This document shows positions 24,097 through 33,187 of a stretch of 35,385 bases of DNA, in pieces. The position numbers were made by a program, and so were the translations under genes. The stretch covers positions 1-35,385 of the forward strand of contig JALONI010000058.1 in the NCBI GenBank assembly GCA_025455015.1, given 5' to 3'. Each line of letters opens with the position of its first letter. Positions within the stretch are counted from its first letter, which is position 1. The notes beneath the pieces are model-generated. The model ran no database searches, was not told the DNA's origin, and saw only the letters and a program-made list of their open reading frames with translations. Source of the DNA: Cyclobacteriaceae bacterium. GTDB lineage: Bacteria; Bacteroidota; Bacteroidia; Cytophagales; Cyclobacteriaceae.

Positions 24097-24780
24097 ATGA
24101 AATACATCGTTTTTGGCTTGGGAAATTACGGGGCGGCCTTGTCCACCAAGTTGGTGCAACGCGGCCACGAAGTGATCGGGGTAGACCACCAACTCGACCG
24201 GGTGGAGAAATGGAAAAACCAAATCACGCACACCGTAGCCATGGACGCCACCCGCAGGGAGGCCATCGAAACATTGCCGCTGCACGAAGTGGATGCCGTG
24301 ATCGTGGCCATAGGCGAAAACGAAGGTGCCATTGTGATGGTGGCGGCCCTCTTGAAAAGCATCGGGGTGCCCCGCATCATCAGCCGCGTCACATCGCCTT
24401 TGCAAAAAACCGTGTTGGAGGCCATGAACTTAAGCGAGTTTGTATACCCCGAAGAGGAGGCAGCCGAGCGATTTGCCAACCAACTGAACATGCCCGCGGC
24501 CCTGGACTCCTACCGCATTACCGACCGCTATCAGGTGGTGGAAGTGTCCGTGCCGGGCCGCTTGGTGGGCAGCAAGGTTGCCCAGGCAGAGTTGGGCGAC
24601 TACAAAGATTTGCACCTGGTGGCCGTGACGCACGCGGTCGAATCGCGCAACGTGTTGGGATTGACCGGACGAAAAAAGGAGGTGGCCTGCCGCCCCGGCC
24701 CGGATTTGGAATTGAAAACCGGTGATACCCTGGTGCTGGTCGGGCCTGTCTCCAGCATCGAGGCATTTGTAGAAGGATAG
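24097..24780 (+). CDS. ktrA: TrkA/KtrA-type potassium uptake regulatory protein
   Basis: A 227-residue cytoplasmic protein with an RCK_N domain (about 1-130) and an RCK_C domain (about 140-225). The nucleotide-binding GLGNYG (7-12) starts the Rossmann fold; the acidic residue at the end of strand 2 is in VIGVDHQ (26-32), and IVAIGENEGA is the usual following loop. It forms a gating ring on the membrane subunit KtrB and responds to ATP/ADP or NAD(H). It starts 19 bp after ktrB, so the two are one operon. Length is normal for single-RCK KtrA proteins. Confidence 0.93.
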   Translation: MKYIVFGLGNYGAALSTKLVQRGHEVIGVDHQLDRVEKWKNQITHTVAMDATRREAIETLPLHEVDAVIVAIGENEGAIVMVAALLKSIGVPRIISRVTSPLQKTVLEAMNLSEFVYPEEEAAERFANQLNMPAALDSYRITDRYQVVEVSVPGRLVGSKVAQAELGDYKDLHLVAVTHAVESRNVLGLTGRKKEVACRPGPDLELKTGDTLVLVGPVSSIEAFVEG

Positions 24781-24877
24781 ATTATTGCCACCTTTACTCA
24801 GCCGCGTACAGGTGGGGCGGGACAGGACAGGGGTGCGCGGCCATGTTCGACAAGAGATCACCAAACCGTTTTCGCCT

Positions 24878-25711
24878 ATGAAATCATTGCTTTCATGTCT
24901 GGCGCTGTTGGCGGTGGCCTGCCACTCCAAAACCGTTTCAGAGCAACCCGCTGATTCCTCCGCCTTGATGTTTTCCGAGGTAGCGGAAGCATCGGCCGCC
25001 CCGTATGAGGGAACCTCGCAGGCCGCATCCAGCTTTCGGGTTTCCACACTGGACTTCGATGCCTTGGTGGTACCACAAACTACGGTGTACAAAGATTCCA
25101 CGGAGGAAGCCGAGGGGGTGGCCGAACTCAGTCGCCTTGTTCCCGTCTCAATTGTGGCCAAGAGTGTCCTCAAGCACCCGCTGGGTGGCGAGCTTTGCTC
25201 GGTTTTTCCGTGGTACCAAGTCCGGTTTTCCGATGGCGATATCGGCTGGGTGTATGGCGAAAAACTGATTCTGGCACCTGAGGACGGACGGCCTACGGCC
25301 TCGTTCCGGTTGGCGGGCAACGACTACCAATTGTATCTGGGCTTTGACGCAGGTGTGGGTGCCTCCAACGAAGACGGGCTCACCGGCTGCAACTCGTATC
25401 AGGTAGTGTACGTGACGCAACCGCGCGATACGGTGGTGCACATGCTGCCGCACGAACCGTTGGCCAATGGCATGCAAAGTGCGGGCGTGGCTTTCTTTGG
25501 GTGGTTTAGCTTTATCAACAGCGAGGGCGTGGGAAGTCAGATTACCCAGGTAAGTACGCAAACGTTGGGGAATGGGACGGAAGTAGTGCGGGTAAAGTTC
25601 GTACTGTCGTACCAGGAAGGTGGGGCCGAAGGCTACATTGACTTGGCGATGTCAGGAGACGACCTGGTGATTTATCAAACGGTTTTTGAAGGAGCAGATG
25701 CCGGGGATTAA
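24878..25711 (+). CDS. Lipoprotein with an SH3-like domain
   Basis: The start at 24878 gives a lipoprotein signal ending LLAVAC (Cys15); an earlier in-frame start lacks a signal and is rejected. The 277-residue protein has an SH3-like (bacterial SH3) segment at about 66-132: TTVYKDSTEEAEGV then FPWYQVRFSDGDIGWVYGEK. A C-terminal beta-rich part with two Cys (NEDGLTGCNSY) follows. Bacterial SH3 domains bind cell-wall peptides or other ligands. It lies 97 bp after ktrA, so it may be transcribed separately. The C-terminal part is not recognised. Confidence 0.72.
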   Translation: MKSLLSCLALLAVACHSKTVSEQPADSSALMFSEVAEASAAPYEGTSQAASSFRVSTLDFDALVVPQTTVYKDSTEEAEGVAELSRLVPVSIVAKSVLKHPLGGELCSVFPWYQVRFSDGDIGWVYGEKLILAPEDGRPTASFRLAGNDYQLYLGFDAGVGASNEDGLTGCNSYQVVYVTQPRDTVVHMLPHEPLANGMQSAGVAFFGWFSFINSEGVGSQITQVSTQTLGNGTEVVRVKFVLSYQEGGAEGYIDLAMSGDDLVIYQTVFEGADAGD

Positions 25712-25828
25712 CGTACTTCCTGACCCCCATCTACCAGGAAAAGCCCGTGGACTTTGGGACTGACCGGCCAGCGCGATACCACACGTTTTCTGCGGGCCTG
25801 ACATTTTGGTGGCGGAAGCAATGGTAAT

Positions 25829-26026
25829 TTAAAATCGTTCTAAATAAGTAAAGTCCGGGTTCGCTTTCACTTCTTTGGCAGGTACTTTTCCCTTCCATAG
25901 TTGGCGTGATTTCCGTGGGTATTTTGACAACAATGTTTTTTGTTCAACCTCGTTCAAATAAAGTTTGCCATCACCCAAATTTAATTTGAAAAACCATGTT
26001 CGGGGCGTAGATTTGTGCCACTTCAA
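25829..26026 (-). CDS. Possible small basic protein or gene remnant
   Basis: A 65-codon frame rich in Lys and Arg, with WFFKLNLGDGKLYLNEVEQ near the start and a C-terminal PDFTYLERF. It has no ATG in frame (TTG start only) and covers the act promoter on the opposite strand. The amino acid composition looks protein-like, so it could be the tail of a decayed gene. I do not recognise it, and it may be chance. Confidence 0.18.
   Translation of the reverse strand: MKWHKSTPRTWFFKLNLGDGKLYLNEVEQKTLLSKYPRKSRQLWKGKVPAKEVKANPDFTYLERF
25985..26015 (+). promoter_or_regulatory. Promoter of the actABCDEF-cox operon
   Basis: TTTG (25985-25988), 19 bases, then TAGATTTG (26008-26015): full consensus of the Bacteroidetes -33/-7 promoter with best spacing. 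The expected start is near 26022, about 30 bases before the actA ATG. Confidence 0.65.
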
Positions 26027-26051
26027 TCAATAAGGTGAAGTCCTAAACGTC

Positions 26052-27308
26052 ATGATGAACTACCGAGCCGCGCGTTTCAGTATCTTTCTCATCTCTGCAT
26101 TTCTTTTTTTAGCCCCGTCACTTTCCGCCCAAACGGTACCCACCGATGACGAATCGGTGAAAAACGGGGAGACGCTCTTCAAAAACAATTGCTATTCCTG
26201 TCACCGGGTAAAGGAAAAATGGACCGGCCCTGCGCTGGCCGGGTATCAAAACCGGGTACCCTCCATCGAGTGGACCATCGCGTGGGTAAAAAACTCCGCC
26301 AAGCTCATTGCCAGTGGCGATGAGTACGCAAACAAAATCTATAACGAATACAACAAGAGCCAGATGACGGCCTTCACCAACTTGAAGGACGAGGAGATTC
26401 TGGACATCCTGGCGTATGTGGAAGTAGAAGCAGCCAAGCCCGATGCGGCACCGGTGGTTGTCACGGAAGATGGAGCCGCGCCCGCAGCCGGTGTGCCCTC
26501 CGCCTACATCAACGCCATCATCATCGGCATGATCGTGATCTTACTGCTGCTGCTGGTGGTGCTCGGGTTTATCGTGAGCACGCTCAAGCGCGTGGTGGAA
26601 AACAGAAACCTGAGCGAGGAAGAAAAAGAGGTCGTGGAGTCGCCCATCACGCTGTCGACCGTCACCCGCAGCCCCGGCTTCATCTTTTTGGTCATTTTTT
26701 TGGTGACCACCGTAGGGTTTAAAACCGTGATCGATGGCCTGTTCACCATCGGGGTGCAGCAAGGATACGCGCCCAAGCAGCCCATCGCCTTCTCGCACAA
26801 AATACACGCGGGTGAAAACGAGGTAAACTGCAAGTATTGCCATACCGGGGTTATGAAAGGCAAGCAAGCCAACATCCCCTCGCCCAACATTTGTATGAAC
26901 TGTCACACGCAGATCAAAACGGAGTCGCCCGAGATCAAGAAAATCTACGCGGCCATCGGCTATGATCCCGCCACGGGCACCTACTCCGGCAAGACCGAGC
27001 CTATCAAGTGGGTACGCATCCACAACATACCCGACCTGGCGTATTTTAATCATGCCCAGCACGTAAACGTAGCCGGCATTGAGTGCCAAACCTGCCACGG
27101 CCCCATCGAAGAGATGGAGGTGGTGTACCAGTACAGCCTGCTCACCATGGGTTGGTGTATCGACTGCCACCGTAAAACCGAGGTAAACGGTAAAGACAAC
27201 GCCTACTACGACAAGCTCATCCAGTTGCACGAGCAGTCGAAAGGCAAAAACAACAAAATGAAGGTGGAAGACATCGGGGGGCTGGAATGCGCCAAGTGCC
27301 ACTATTGA
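26052..27308 (+). CDS. actA: Alternative complex III subunit A: hexaheme cytochrome c, fused type
   Basis: A 418-residue cytochrome c with a signal peptide (about 1-26, ending SLSAQ), a class I cytochrome c domain with CYSCH (47-51) and then a membrane helix (about 152-176). A second helix (about 208-228) is followed by the pentaheme domain with CKYCH (260), CMNCH (281), CQTCH (345), CIDCH (369) and CAKCH (413). The last five are the usual ActA hemes; the N-terminal mono-heme domain is an addition seen in Bacteroidetes. It passes electrons from the quinol-oxidising core towards cytochrome c or the oxidase on the periplasmic side. It starts with two ATG; the first is taken. First gene of the operon. 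Confidence 0.93.
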   Translation: MMNYRAARFSIFLISAFLFLAPSLSAQTVPTDDESVKNGETLFKNNCYSCHRVKEKWTGPALAGYQNRVPSIEWTIAWVKNSAKLIASGDEYANKIYNEYNKSQMTAFTNLKDEEILDILAYVEVEAAKPDAAPVVVTEDGAAPAAGVPSAYINAIIIGMIVILLLLLVVLGFIVSTLKRVVENRNLSEEEKEVVESPITLSTVTRSPGFIFLVIFLVTTVGFKTVIDGLFTIGVQQGYAPKQPIAFSHKIHAGENEVNCKYCHTGVMKGKQANIPSPNICMNCHTQIKTESPEIKKIYAAIGYDPATGTYSGKTEPIKWVRIHNIPDLAYFNHAQHVNVAGIECQTCHGPIEEMEVVYQYSLLTMGWCIDCHRKTEVNGKDNAYYDKLIQLHEQSKGKNNKMKVEDIGGLECAKCHY

Positions 27309-27353
27309 GGTAAACAAAATTCAACTACAAGATTCACGATTTGGACATAGTGT

Positions 27354-30300
27354 ATGAGCAATACTAAAACATACTGGAAAGGCTTACCGCAGCTCACCAA
27401 CGATCCGGAGTTTGTCAAACATGCCGACAAGGAGTTTGTGGAACCGGGCAAAAATGAAGACCTGGGCCACTCGCGCAGGGATTTCTTGCGCATGATGGGG
27501 TTCAGCATGGCAGCCGTATCACTGGCCGCGTGCGAGGCACCCATCCGAAAAGCCATACCCTATGCAAACAAGCCGGAGGACGTAGACCCGGGCATTCCCA
27601 ACTACTACGCCTCCACCTATATTAATGGTGGCGACTATTGTAGCATCGTGGTGAAGACCCGCGAAGGGCGCCCCATCAAAGTAGACGGCAACGGCCTTTC
27701 GGGGGTAACCAAAGGCGGCACCAGTGCCCAGGTGGAAGCGTCCGTTCTCTCGTTGTATGATAATTACCGCTTGCGCGGACCCAAGGCAGGCGATAAAAGC
27801 ACAGACTGGCAAACACTTGATAGTGAGGTGATAGCCAAGCTTGCAGAGATTGCCGCACAGGGCGGCCAAATCCGGATCGTGAGCAACACGGTGCTGAGCC
27901 CCAGCACCAAGGCGGTCATTGAACGATTCAAAGCCAAGTATCCGACCGCCCAGCACGTTCAGTACGACCAGGCATCAACCTATGGCATGCTCAAGGCCAA
28001 CGAGGAGTCCTTCGGCACGGCCTTTATCCCTTCATACGATTTTAGCAAAGCCAAAACAATCGTGAGCATCGCTGCCGATTTCATCGGCACGTGGGTATCG
28101 CCCATCGAGTTCACCAAGCAGTATGCCGCCACACGCGAAGTGAGCGCGGAAAAGCCGGAGATGTCGCGGCACTATCAGTTTGAGAGCATCCTGTCACTGA
28201 CGGGGGCCAATGCCGACTACCGCACGGCCATCAAGCCGTCTGAAGAGGGAACGGTGGCGGCTCAGATTTACAATATTCTTGCTTCCAAGGCAGGCGCAGC
28301 ATCCCTTGCGGCTCCCGCCAATCCAATCGAGCATGTAGAGAAGGCGGCCAACGAGTTGTGGGCCAACCGCGGCAAAGCGCTGGTCGTGGCAGGGTCAAAC
28401 GACAAAGCCATTCAGGTGATTGTCAACGCCATCAACACGTTGTTGGACAGCTACGGCAACACAATTGACGCCTCCCGCCCGGTCAACTTCCGGCAAGGAA
28501 ATGACGAGCAGATGGGCGCCTTTATTAACGAAGTAACAGGCGGAAAAATTGGTGCCGTTATTTTCTACGGCTGCAACCCGGTGTATGATCACCCCAAGGG
28601 AGCCGAGTTGGGTGCGGCATTGAAAAACGTGGCACTGTCAGTCTCCACTTCCAGCACGGAAGACGAAACCGCTTCGGCCTCGGCTTACAAAGCCCCGGAT
28701 CACCATTATTTGGAGTCGTGGAACGATGCCGAACCCAAGAAGGGCATGTACAGCCTTTCGCAACCGGCCATCACCAAGATATTCCGCACGCGCCAGGCGC
28801 AAGAGAGCTTGCTCGTGTGGGGCGGCAACGGCCAAGCCGATTATTTTGAGTTTGTAAAAGAGAACTGGAAAAACTGGTTCTACGGCAAGGCCGGCAACGG
28901 CATGGACTTCCAGAGTTTCTGGGATAAGTGCCTGTACGATGGCGTGTTGGAGTTTCCGGCAGAGCCCGTGTCGCTTACGTTTAAAGGAGACCTGAACGCA
29001 GCCGCGGCCACGCTTTCATCGGCTCAAGCGGGTGGGTATGAGTTGGTTATTTATGAAAGTTATGGCGTGGGCAACGGTTCGCAAGCCAATAACCCGCTGC
29101 TGCAGGAACTTCCGGATCCCATCACCAAAGCCGTGTGGGACCACTACGTAACGATTTCGATTTCGGATGCCGGCAAGTTGGGCATCAACAACGATGCGGA
29201 AGGACGCACACAGAAATTGACGCTCACCGTGGGCAATCAAAAAGTGACGGTACCTGCGCTTGTACAGCCGGGGCAAAAGCAGGGCACCATGGGTATTGCC
29301 CTGGGATATGGCCGCACCAAAGTGGGCAAGGTAGCCGAGGGTATTGGCGTCAATGCATATCCTCTCATCGGTATGGCCAACGGTTCGTTGAGCTACGCGG
29401 TGGCAGGCGTGAAGGCCGAGAAGACAGACGAGAACTTCCAGATAGCCCAAACGCAGATACATCAGACCTACATGGGCCGCACCAACGTCATCCAGGAGTC
29501 GACATTGGAAGAGTTCAAGGAGAACCCGAAGGAGTGGTTGGAGAAATCAGCCAAAATCACCGATTGGGAGAAAAAAGTAGATCCTTCTGCAGTCAGCTTG
29601 TGGAAGGGGCATGATTACAAAAACCACCATTGGGGCATGGCCATCGACCTGAACACGTGTACCGGCTGCGGGGCGTGTGTGGTGGCTTGCAACGTAGAAA
29701 ACAACGTGGCCATGGTGGGCAAGGAAGAAGTCATCAACAGACGCGAAATGCATTGGCTGCGCATCGATCGGTACTACAGCAGTGCCAGCGATGCCCCGAT
29801 GAACAGCAAAGAACTGGAGCAGGCAGCCGAAAACCCCGAAGTGGTATTCCAACCCATGCTTTGCCAGCATTGCAACAACGCGCCCTGCGAAACGGTGTGC
29901 CCCGTGGCGGCCACTACGCACAGCAGCGAAGGGTTGAACCAAATGACCTATAACCGCTGCATTGGCACGCGCTATTGCGCCAACAACTGCCCCTATAAAG
30001 TAAGACGCTTCAACTGGTTCAAGTACCACCACAATCAGCAATTCTATCAAGCCAACCCGGCCATGAACACCGAGTTGGGCCGCATGGTATTGAACCCGGA
30101 AGTGACCGTGCGTTCACGCGGAGTGATGGAGAAGTGCTCGTTCTGCGTGCAGCGCATCCAAACCGGCAAGCTGAACGCCAAAAAAGAACGCAGGCCGCTG
30201 AAAGATGGCGAAGTCATCACCGCTTGTCAGGCCGCTTGTTCGTCCGGTGCCATCGTATTTGGCGACATGAACGATGAGAACAGCCGCATCAGCCAATTGC

Positions 30301-30455
30301 TGGACATCAGCAAGCCGGAAGAGCGGCCGTATGGCATCGACAAGAAGATTGGCAACCCACGCGCCTACCGGGTGTTGGAAGAAATTGGGGTGAAGCCTAA
30401 CATCTTCTACCTGACCAAGGTGAGAAACAAAGACCGAGAGAAAAAAGCGGTGTAA
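27354..30455 (+). CDS. actB: Alternative complex III subunit B: molybdopterin-like plus 4Fe-4S protein
   Basis: A 1033-residue protein with a twin-arginine signal SRRDFLRM (40-47) and a lipobox-like LAAC (Cys60). The large middle part is the molybdopterin-oxidoreductase-like domain (about 70-740), which in ACIII holds no molybdenum. The C-terminal part is an NrfC/PsrB-like ferredoxin domain with four cysteine groups: CTGCGACVVAC (from 769), CQHCNNAPCETVC (from 837), CIGTRYCANNC (from 869), and CSFC (928) with CQAAC (958). This gives one 3Fe-4S and three 4Fe-4S sites in the known structures. It passes electrons between the quinol site in ActC and the hemes of ActA. It begins 45 bp after actA. 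Confidence 0.94.
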   Translation: MSNTKTYWKGLPQLTNDPEFVKHADKEFVEPGKNEDLGHSRRDFLRMMGFSMAAVSLAACEAPIRKAIPYANKPEDVDPGIPNYYASTYINGGDYCSIVVKTREGRPIKVDGNGLSGVTKGGTSAQVEASVLSLYDNYRLRGPKAGDKSTDWQTLDSEVIAKLAEIAAQGGQIRIVSNTVLSPSTKAVIERFKAKYPTAQHVQYDQASTYGMLKANEESFGTAFIPSYDFSKAKTIVSIAADFIGTWVSPIEFTKQYAATREVSAEKPEMSRHYQFESILSLTGANADYRTAIKPSEEGTVAAQIYNILASKAGAASLAAPANPIEHVEKAANELWANRGKALVVAGSNDKAIQVIVNAINTLLDSYGNTIDASRPVNFRQGNDEQMGAFINEVTGGKIGAVIFYGCNPVYDHPKGAELGAALKNVALSVSTSSTEDETASASAYKAPDHHYLESWNDAEPKKGMYSLSQPAITKIFRTRQAQESLLVWGGNGQADYFEFVKENWKNWFYGKAGNGMDFQSFWDKCLYDGVLEFPAEPVSLTFKGDLNAAAATLSSAQAGGYELVIYESYGVGNGSQANNPLLQELPDPITKAVWDHYVTISISDAGKLGINNDAEGRTQKLTLTVGNQKVTVPALVQPGQKQGTMGIALGYGRTKVGKVAEGIGVNAYPLIGMANGSLSYAVAGVKAEKTDENFQIAQTQIHQTYMGRTNVIQESTLEEFKENPKEWLEKSAKITDWEKKVDPSAVSLWKGHDYKNHHWGMAIDLNTCTGCGACVVACNVENNVAMVGKEEVINRREMHWLRIDRYYSSASDAPMNSKELEQAAENPEVVFQPMLCQHCNNAPCETVCPVAATTHSSEGLNQMTYNRCIGTRYCANNCPYKVRRFNWFKYHHNQQFYQANPAMNTELGRMVLNPEVTVRSRGVMEKCSFCVQRIQTGKLNAKKERRPLKDGEVITACQAACSSGAIVFGDMNDENSRISQLLDISKPEERPYGIDKKIGNPRAYRVLEEIGVKPNIFYLTKVRNKDREKKAV

Positions 30456-30616
30456 GAAACGATTGAGTTGACATACAAGCAACGTCAAGACAGCAGCCAT
30501 CGCTCCAACAGATAAAGTGACCCAAAAAAATTGAACAACAGGCCGGCAGAAATGACCCATCGATTTGTAACAGACGGATTTTGAATGGTCATCTGCCCCT
30601 ACTATAAAAAAAGAGT

Positions 30617-31990
30617 ATGCAAGTAACGTCAGCGATTCGCGAACCTCTGATCACCGGTGGTAAAACCGTACACGATGTTTCGGAAGACATCAGCCGCCAG
30701 GTAGAAGGGAAACCCAGCACCCTCTGGAAGATGGCCTTTGGTATTTCGGCCGTTCTTTTTGCCTACGGGTTTTATTGTGTGTGCGTGCTCCTGTGGGAGG
30801 GCGTAGGGGTGTGGGGATTGAACAAGACCGTGGGGTGGGCCTGGGACATCACCAACTTCGTGTGGTGGGTGGGCATTGGCCACGCGGGCACGTTGATATC
30901 GGCCATTTTGTTGCTGTTCCGTCAGAAGTGGCGTATGTCCATTAACCGGGCAGCAGAAGCGATGACGATCTTTGCCGTGATCTGTGCGGCCACCTTTCCG
31001 CTGGCCCACATGGGCCGGTTGTGGCTCGGCTTCTATTGGGCTCTGCCGCTGCCCAACACCTTCGGCTCGCTGTGGGTAAACTTCAACTCGCCCCTGCTGT
31101 GGGATGTGTTCGCGATCTCGACTTATTTCACCGTGTCGTTGGTGTTTTGGTATATCGGCTTGATCCCTGACTTTGCCGTTATCCGCGACCGTGCGGTGCG
31201 CTCGGGTCACAAGGTGCGCGCCACCATTTACAACGCCCTTAGCTTTGGCTGGGACGGGGCCGCCAAAACATGGATGCGCTACGAGTCGGTGGCACTGATT
31301 CTGGCCGGGCTTTCCACCCCGCTTGTGTTGTCGGTTCACACGATTGTATCGTTCGACTTTGCCACGTCCATCGTGCCCGGTTGGCACACCACCATCTTCC
31401 CGCCTTATTTTGTGGCAGGGGCTATCTTCTCAGGGTTCGCCATGGTGTTGACGCTGCTGCTCATCACACGGAAAGTGTTCAAGCTCGAAGACTACATCAC
31501 CATCTACCACATTGAGCTGATGAACATCGTCATCATCATCACAGGCTCCATTGTGGGCATTGCCTACATCACCGAATTCTTCATTGCCTGGTATGGCCAG
31601 GTGCCCGCGGAAAAATATGCGTTTATCAACCGCGCCACCGGCCCGTATTGGTGGGCATACTGGTCCATGATGACGTGCAACGTGATTTCACCCCAGCTTT
31701 TCTGGTTTAAGAAATTGCGGACCAACATCGCAGCCACGTTTGTACTGTCCATCATCGTGAATATTGGTATGTGGTTCGAGCGTTTTGTAATCATCGTAAC
31801 CTCCATCCACCGCGACTACCTGCCGTCCAGTTGGTCGATGTTTTACCCGACCATGTACGATGTGGGCGAGTACATCTTTACGTTTGGTTTGTTTTTCACG
31901 GCCTTCTTCCTGTTTGCGAAGTTTTTCCCGGTGATCAACATGGCCGAGGTGAAGAGCATTGTGAAATCATCATCTGAAAAGAAGCATTAA
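30617..31990 (+). CDS. actC: Alternative complex III subunit C: NrfD-like quinol-binding membrane protein
   Basis: A 457-residue membrane protein with about ten helices, of the NrfD/PsrC family. Characteristic segments include [17 protein letters not shown] in helix 3 and [18 protein letters not shown], both near the quinol site in known structures; the conserved His and Asp/Arg residues (GHAGT, HMGR) are visible. It oxidises menaquinol at the membrane. The gene starts 161 bp after actB, a longer gap than elsewhere in the operon, where I see no promoter match. It is followed by actD after 6 bp. Confidence 0.92.
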   Translation: MQVTSAIREPLITGGKTVHDVSEDISRQVEGKPSTLWKMAFGISAVLFAYGFYCVCVLLWEGVGVWGLNKTVGWAWDITNFVWWVGIGHAGTLISAILLLFRQKWRMSINRAAEAMTIFAVICAATFPLAHMGRLWLGFYWALPLPNTFGSLWVNFNSPLLWDVFAISTYFTVSLVFWYIGLIPDFAVIRDRAVRSGHKVRATIYNALSFGWDGAAKTWMRYESVALILAGLSTPLVLSVHTIVSFDFATSIVPGWHTTIFPPYFVAGAIFSGFAMVLTLLLITRKVFKLEDYITIYHIELMNIVIIITGSIVGIAYITEFFIAWYGQVPAEKYAFINRATGPYWWAYWSMMTCNVISPQLFWFKKLRTNIAATFVLSIIVNIGMWFERFVIIVTSIHRDYLPSSWSMFYPTMYDVGEYIFTFGLFFTAFFLFAKFFPVINMAEVKSIVKSSSEKKH

Positions 31991-31996
31991 CAACAC

Positions 31997-32524
31997 ATGG
32001 ATACCAATAAGAACTTTTTGGTGGGCATTTTTGGCGATGAAGACGTACTGCTTCAGGCGGTGCCCGCCATCCGCGACAAAGGGATCAAAATACACGAAGT
32101 GTACACGCCTTTTCCGGTACACGGCCTGGATGAAGTACTGGGCTATAAACGCACGCGCTTGCCCATTGCCGCCTTTCTGTTCGGGATGACGGGCACCTCG
32201 CTGGCGCTAATCATGCAACTGTGGATGATGGGCTATGATTGGCCGATGATCATCGGGGGTAAAAACTTTGTGTCGTTGCCGCCCTTTGTGCCGGTGACCT
32301 TTGAGTTGACGGTGCTGTTGGCCGCCCTGGGCATGGTGGCCACTTTCATGATCGTAAGCGACATGAAGCCGTACAAATGGCCACGCCAGTACGATTTGCG
32401 CAGCACGGACGACAAGCACGTGATGGCCATCGACTTGGGCGACAATAAATTGAGCAAAGCTGAAATCGAGTCGATTTTGAAAAGCAGCGGTGCACAGGAA
32501 GTAAACGAAAAGAATTTTGAATAA
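31997..32524 (+). CDS. actD: Alternative complex III subunit D (DUF3341)
   Basis: A 175-residue protein with a soluble ferredoxin-like N-terminal part beginning NFLVGIFGDEDVLLQA, then two membrane helices (about 55-78 and 98-118) and a short cytoplasmic tail. It matches the DUF3341 family, the ActD subunit that holds the complex together at the cytoplasmic side. It carries no cofactor motif. It begins 6 bp after actC and ends 4 bp before the actE start, so the genes are translated together. Confidence 0.9.
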   Translation: MDTNKNFLVGIFGDEDVLLQAVPAIRDKGIKIHEVYTPFPVHGLDEVLGYKRTRLPIAAFLFGMTGTSLALIMQLWMMGYDWPMIIGGKNFVSLPPFVPVTFELTVLLAALGMVATFMIVSDMKPYKWPRQYDLRSTDDKHVMAIDLGDNKLSKAEIESILKSSGAQEVNEKNFE

Positions 32525-32528
32525 GCTT

Positions 32529-33182
32529 ATGCGGATAGGACACACATCATTGGCTGTCATAGCGATCGGACTGGCCCTGGCAGGCTGCAAGGCCGGTGGC
32601 GACAACCCGGGGTTAGAATATGCCCCCAACATGTACCACTCGGTGGCATACGAACCGCTTTCGCAAGTGACCGATACCACGGCCGGAGCCTGGGTGAATG
32701 CATTGGAGAATCCAAGCGTTAAGGGCGAGTACTTCAATAGCAACTACTTCAACGGCAAATCCACGTTCGATCGCAAAAGCCCGGTTTCAAACATGCGCGA
32801 ACCTGCGCCCCACACCGTGAAGCGCAACGCGTACGGGTGGCTGCCGTACCGCAACAAACGCGTGTCCAAGGACAGCATCGACTTGGTTGTGGCCGGCATG
32901 AAAAATCCGTTTGACTCGACCAAGGCACTGGTAGCCGAAGGCAAGGTATTGTATGAATACTACTGCCAGCATTGCCACGGCAAAACCGGGGCAGCCGAAA
33001 GCAAAATTGCCACCAAGTACCCCTTGGGCGTGGCCAACTTGACGGCCGCGGACTACTCCGAGCCTCACATCTTCCAGGTCATTACCCACGGAGCAGGCAA
33101 CATGGGCGCGCACGGATCGCAAGTGAGCCCTGACGACCGCTGGAAGATTGCTACCTATGTACGAACCCTACGCAAAAAATAA
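32529..33182 (+). CDS. actE: Alternative complex III subunit E: monoheme cytochrome c lipoprotein
   Basis: Start taken at 32529, which gives a lipoprotein signal with LALAGC (Cys20); a TTG four codons earlier overlaps actD and is not needed. The 217-residue protein has one heme site, CQHCH (146-150), in a class I cytochrome c domain with a distal methionine in the region NMGAHGSQV near the C-terminus. It is the ActE subunit that accepts electrons from the ActA hemes on the periplasmic face. It is close to both neighbours: 4 bp after actD and 5 bp before actF. Confidence 0.92.
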   Translation: MRIGHTSLAVIAIGLALAGCKAGGDNPGLEYAPNMYHSVAYEPLSQVTDTTAGAWVNALENPSVKGEYFNSNYFNGKSTFDRKSPVSNMREPAPHTVKRNAYGWLPYRNKRVSKDSIDLVVAGMKNPFDSTKALVAEGKVLYEYYCQHCHGKTGAAESKIATKYPLGVANLTAADYSEPHIFQVITHGAGNMGAHGSQVSPDDRWKIATYVRTLRKK

Positions 33183-33187
33183 CGGAA

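Larger units (their letters stand above)
25712..26051. other. Intergenic region before the act operon
   Basis: A 340-bp gap. The plus strand holds the act promoter at 25985-26015. A short inverted repeat, TTCCTG with CAGGAA, lies near its left end (about 25718-25741) without a T-run. On the minus strand a 65-codon frame at 25829-26026 starts with TTG only; see its own entry. Nothing else is supported. Confidence 0.6.
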
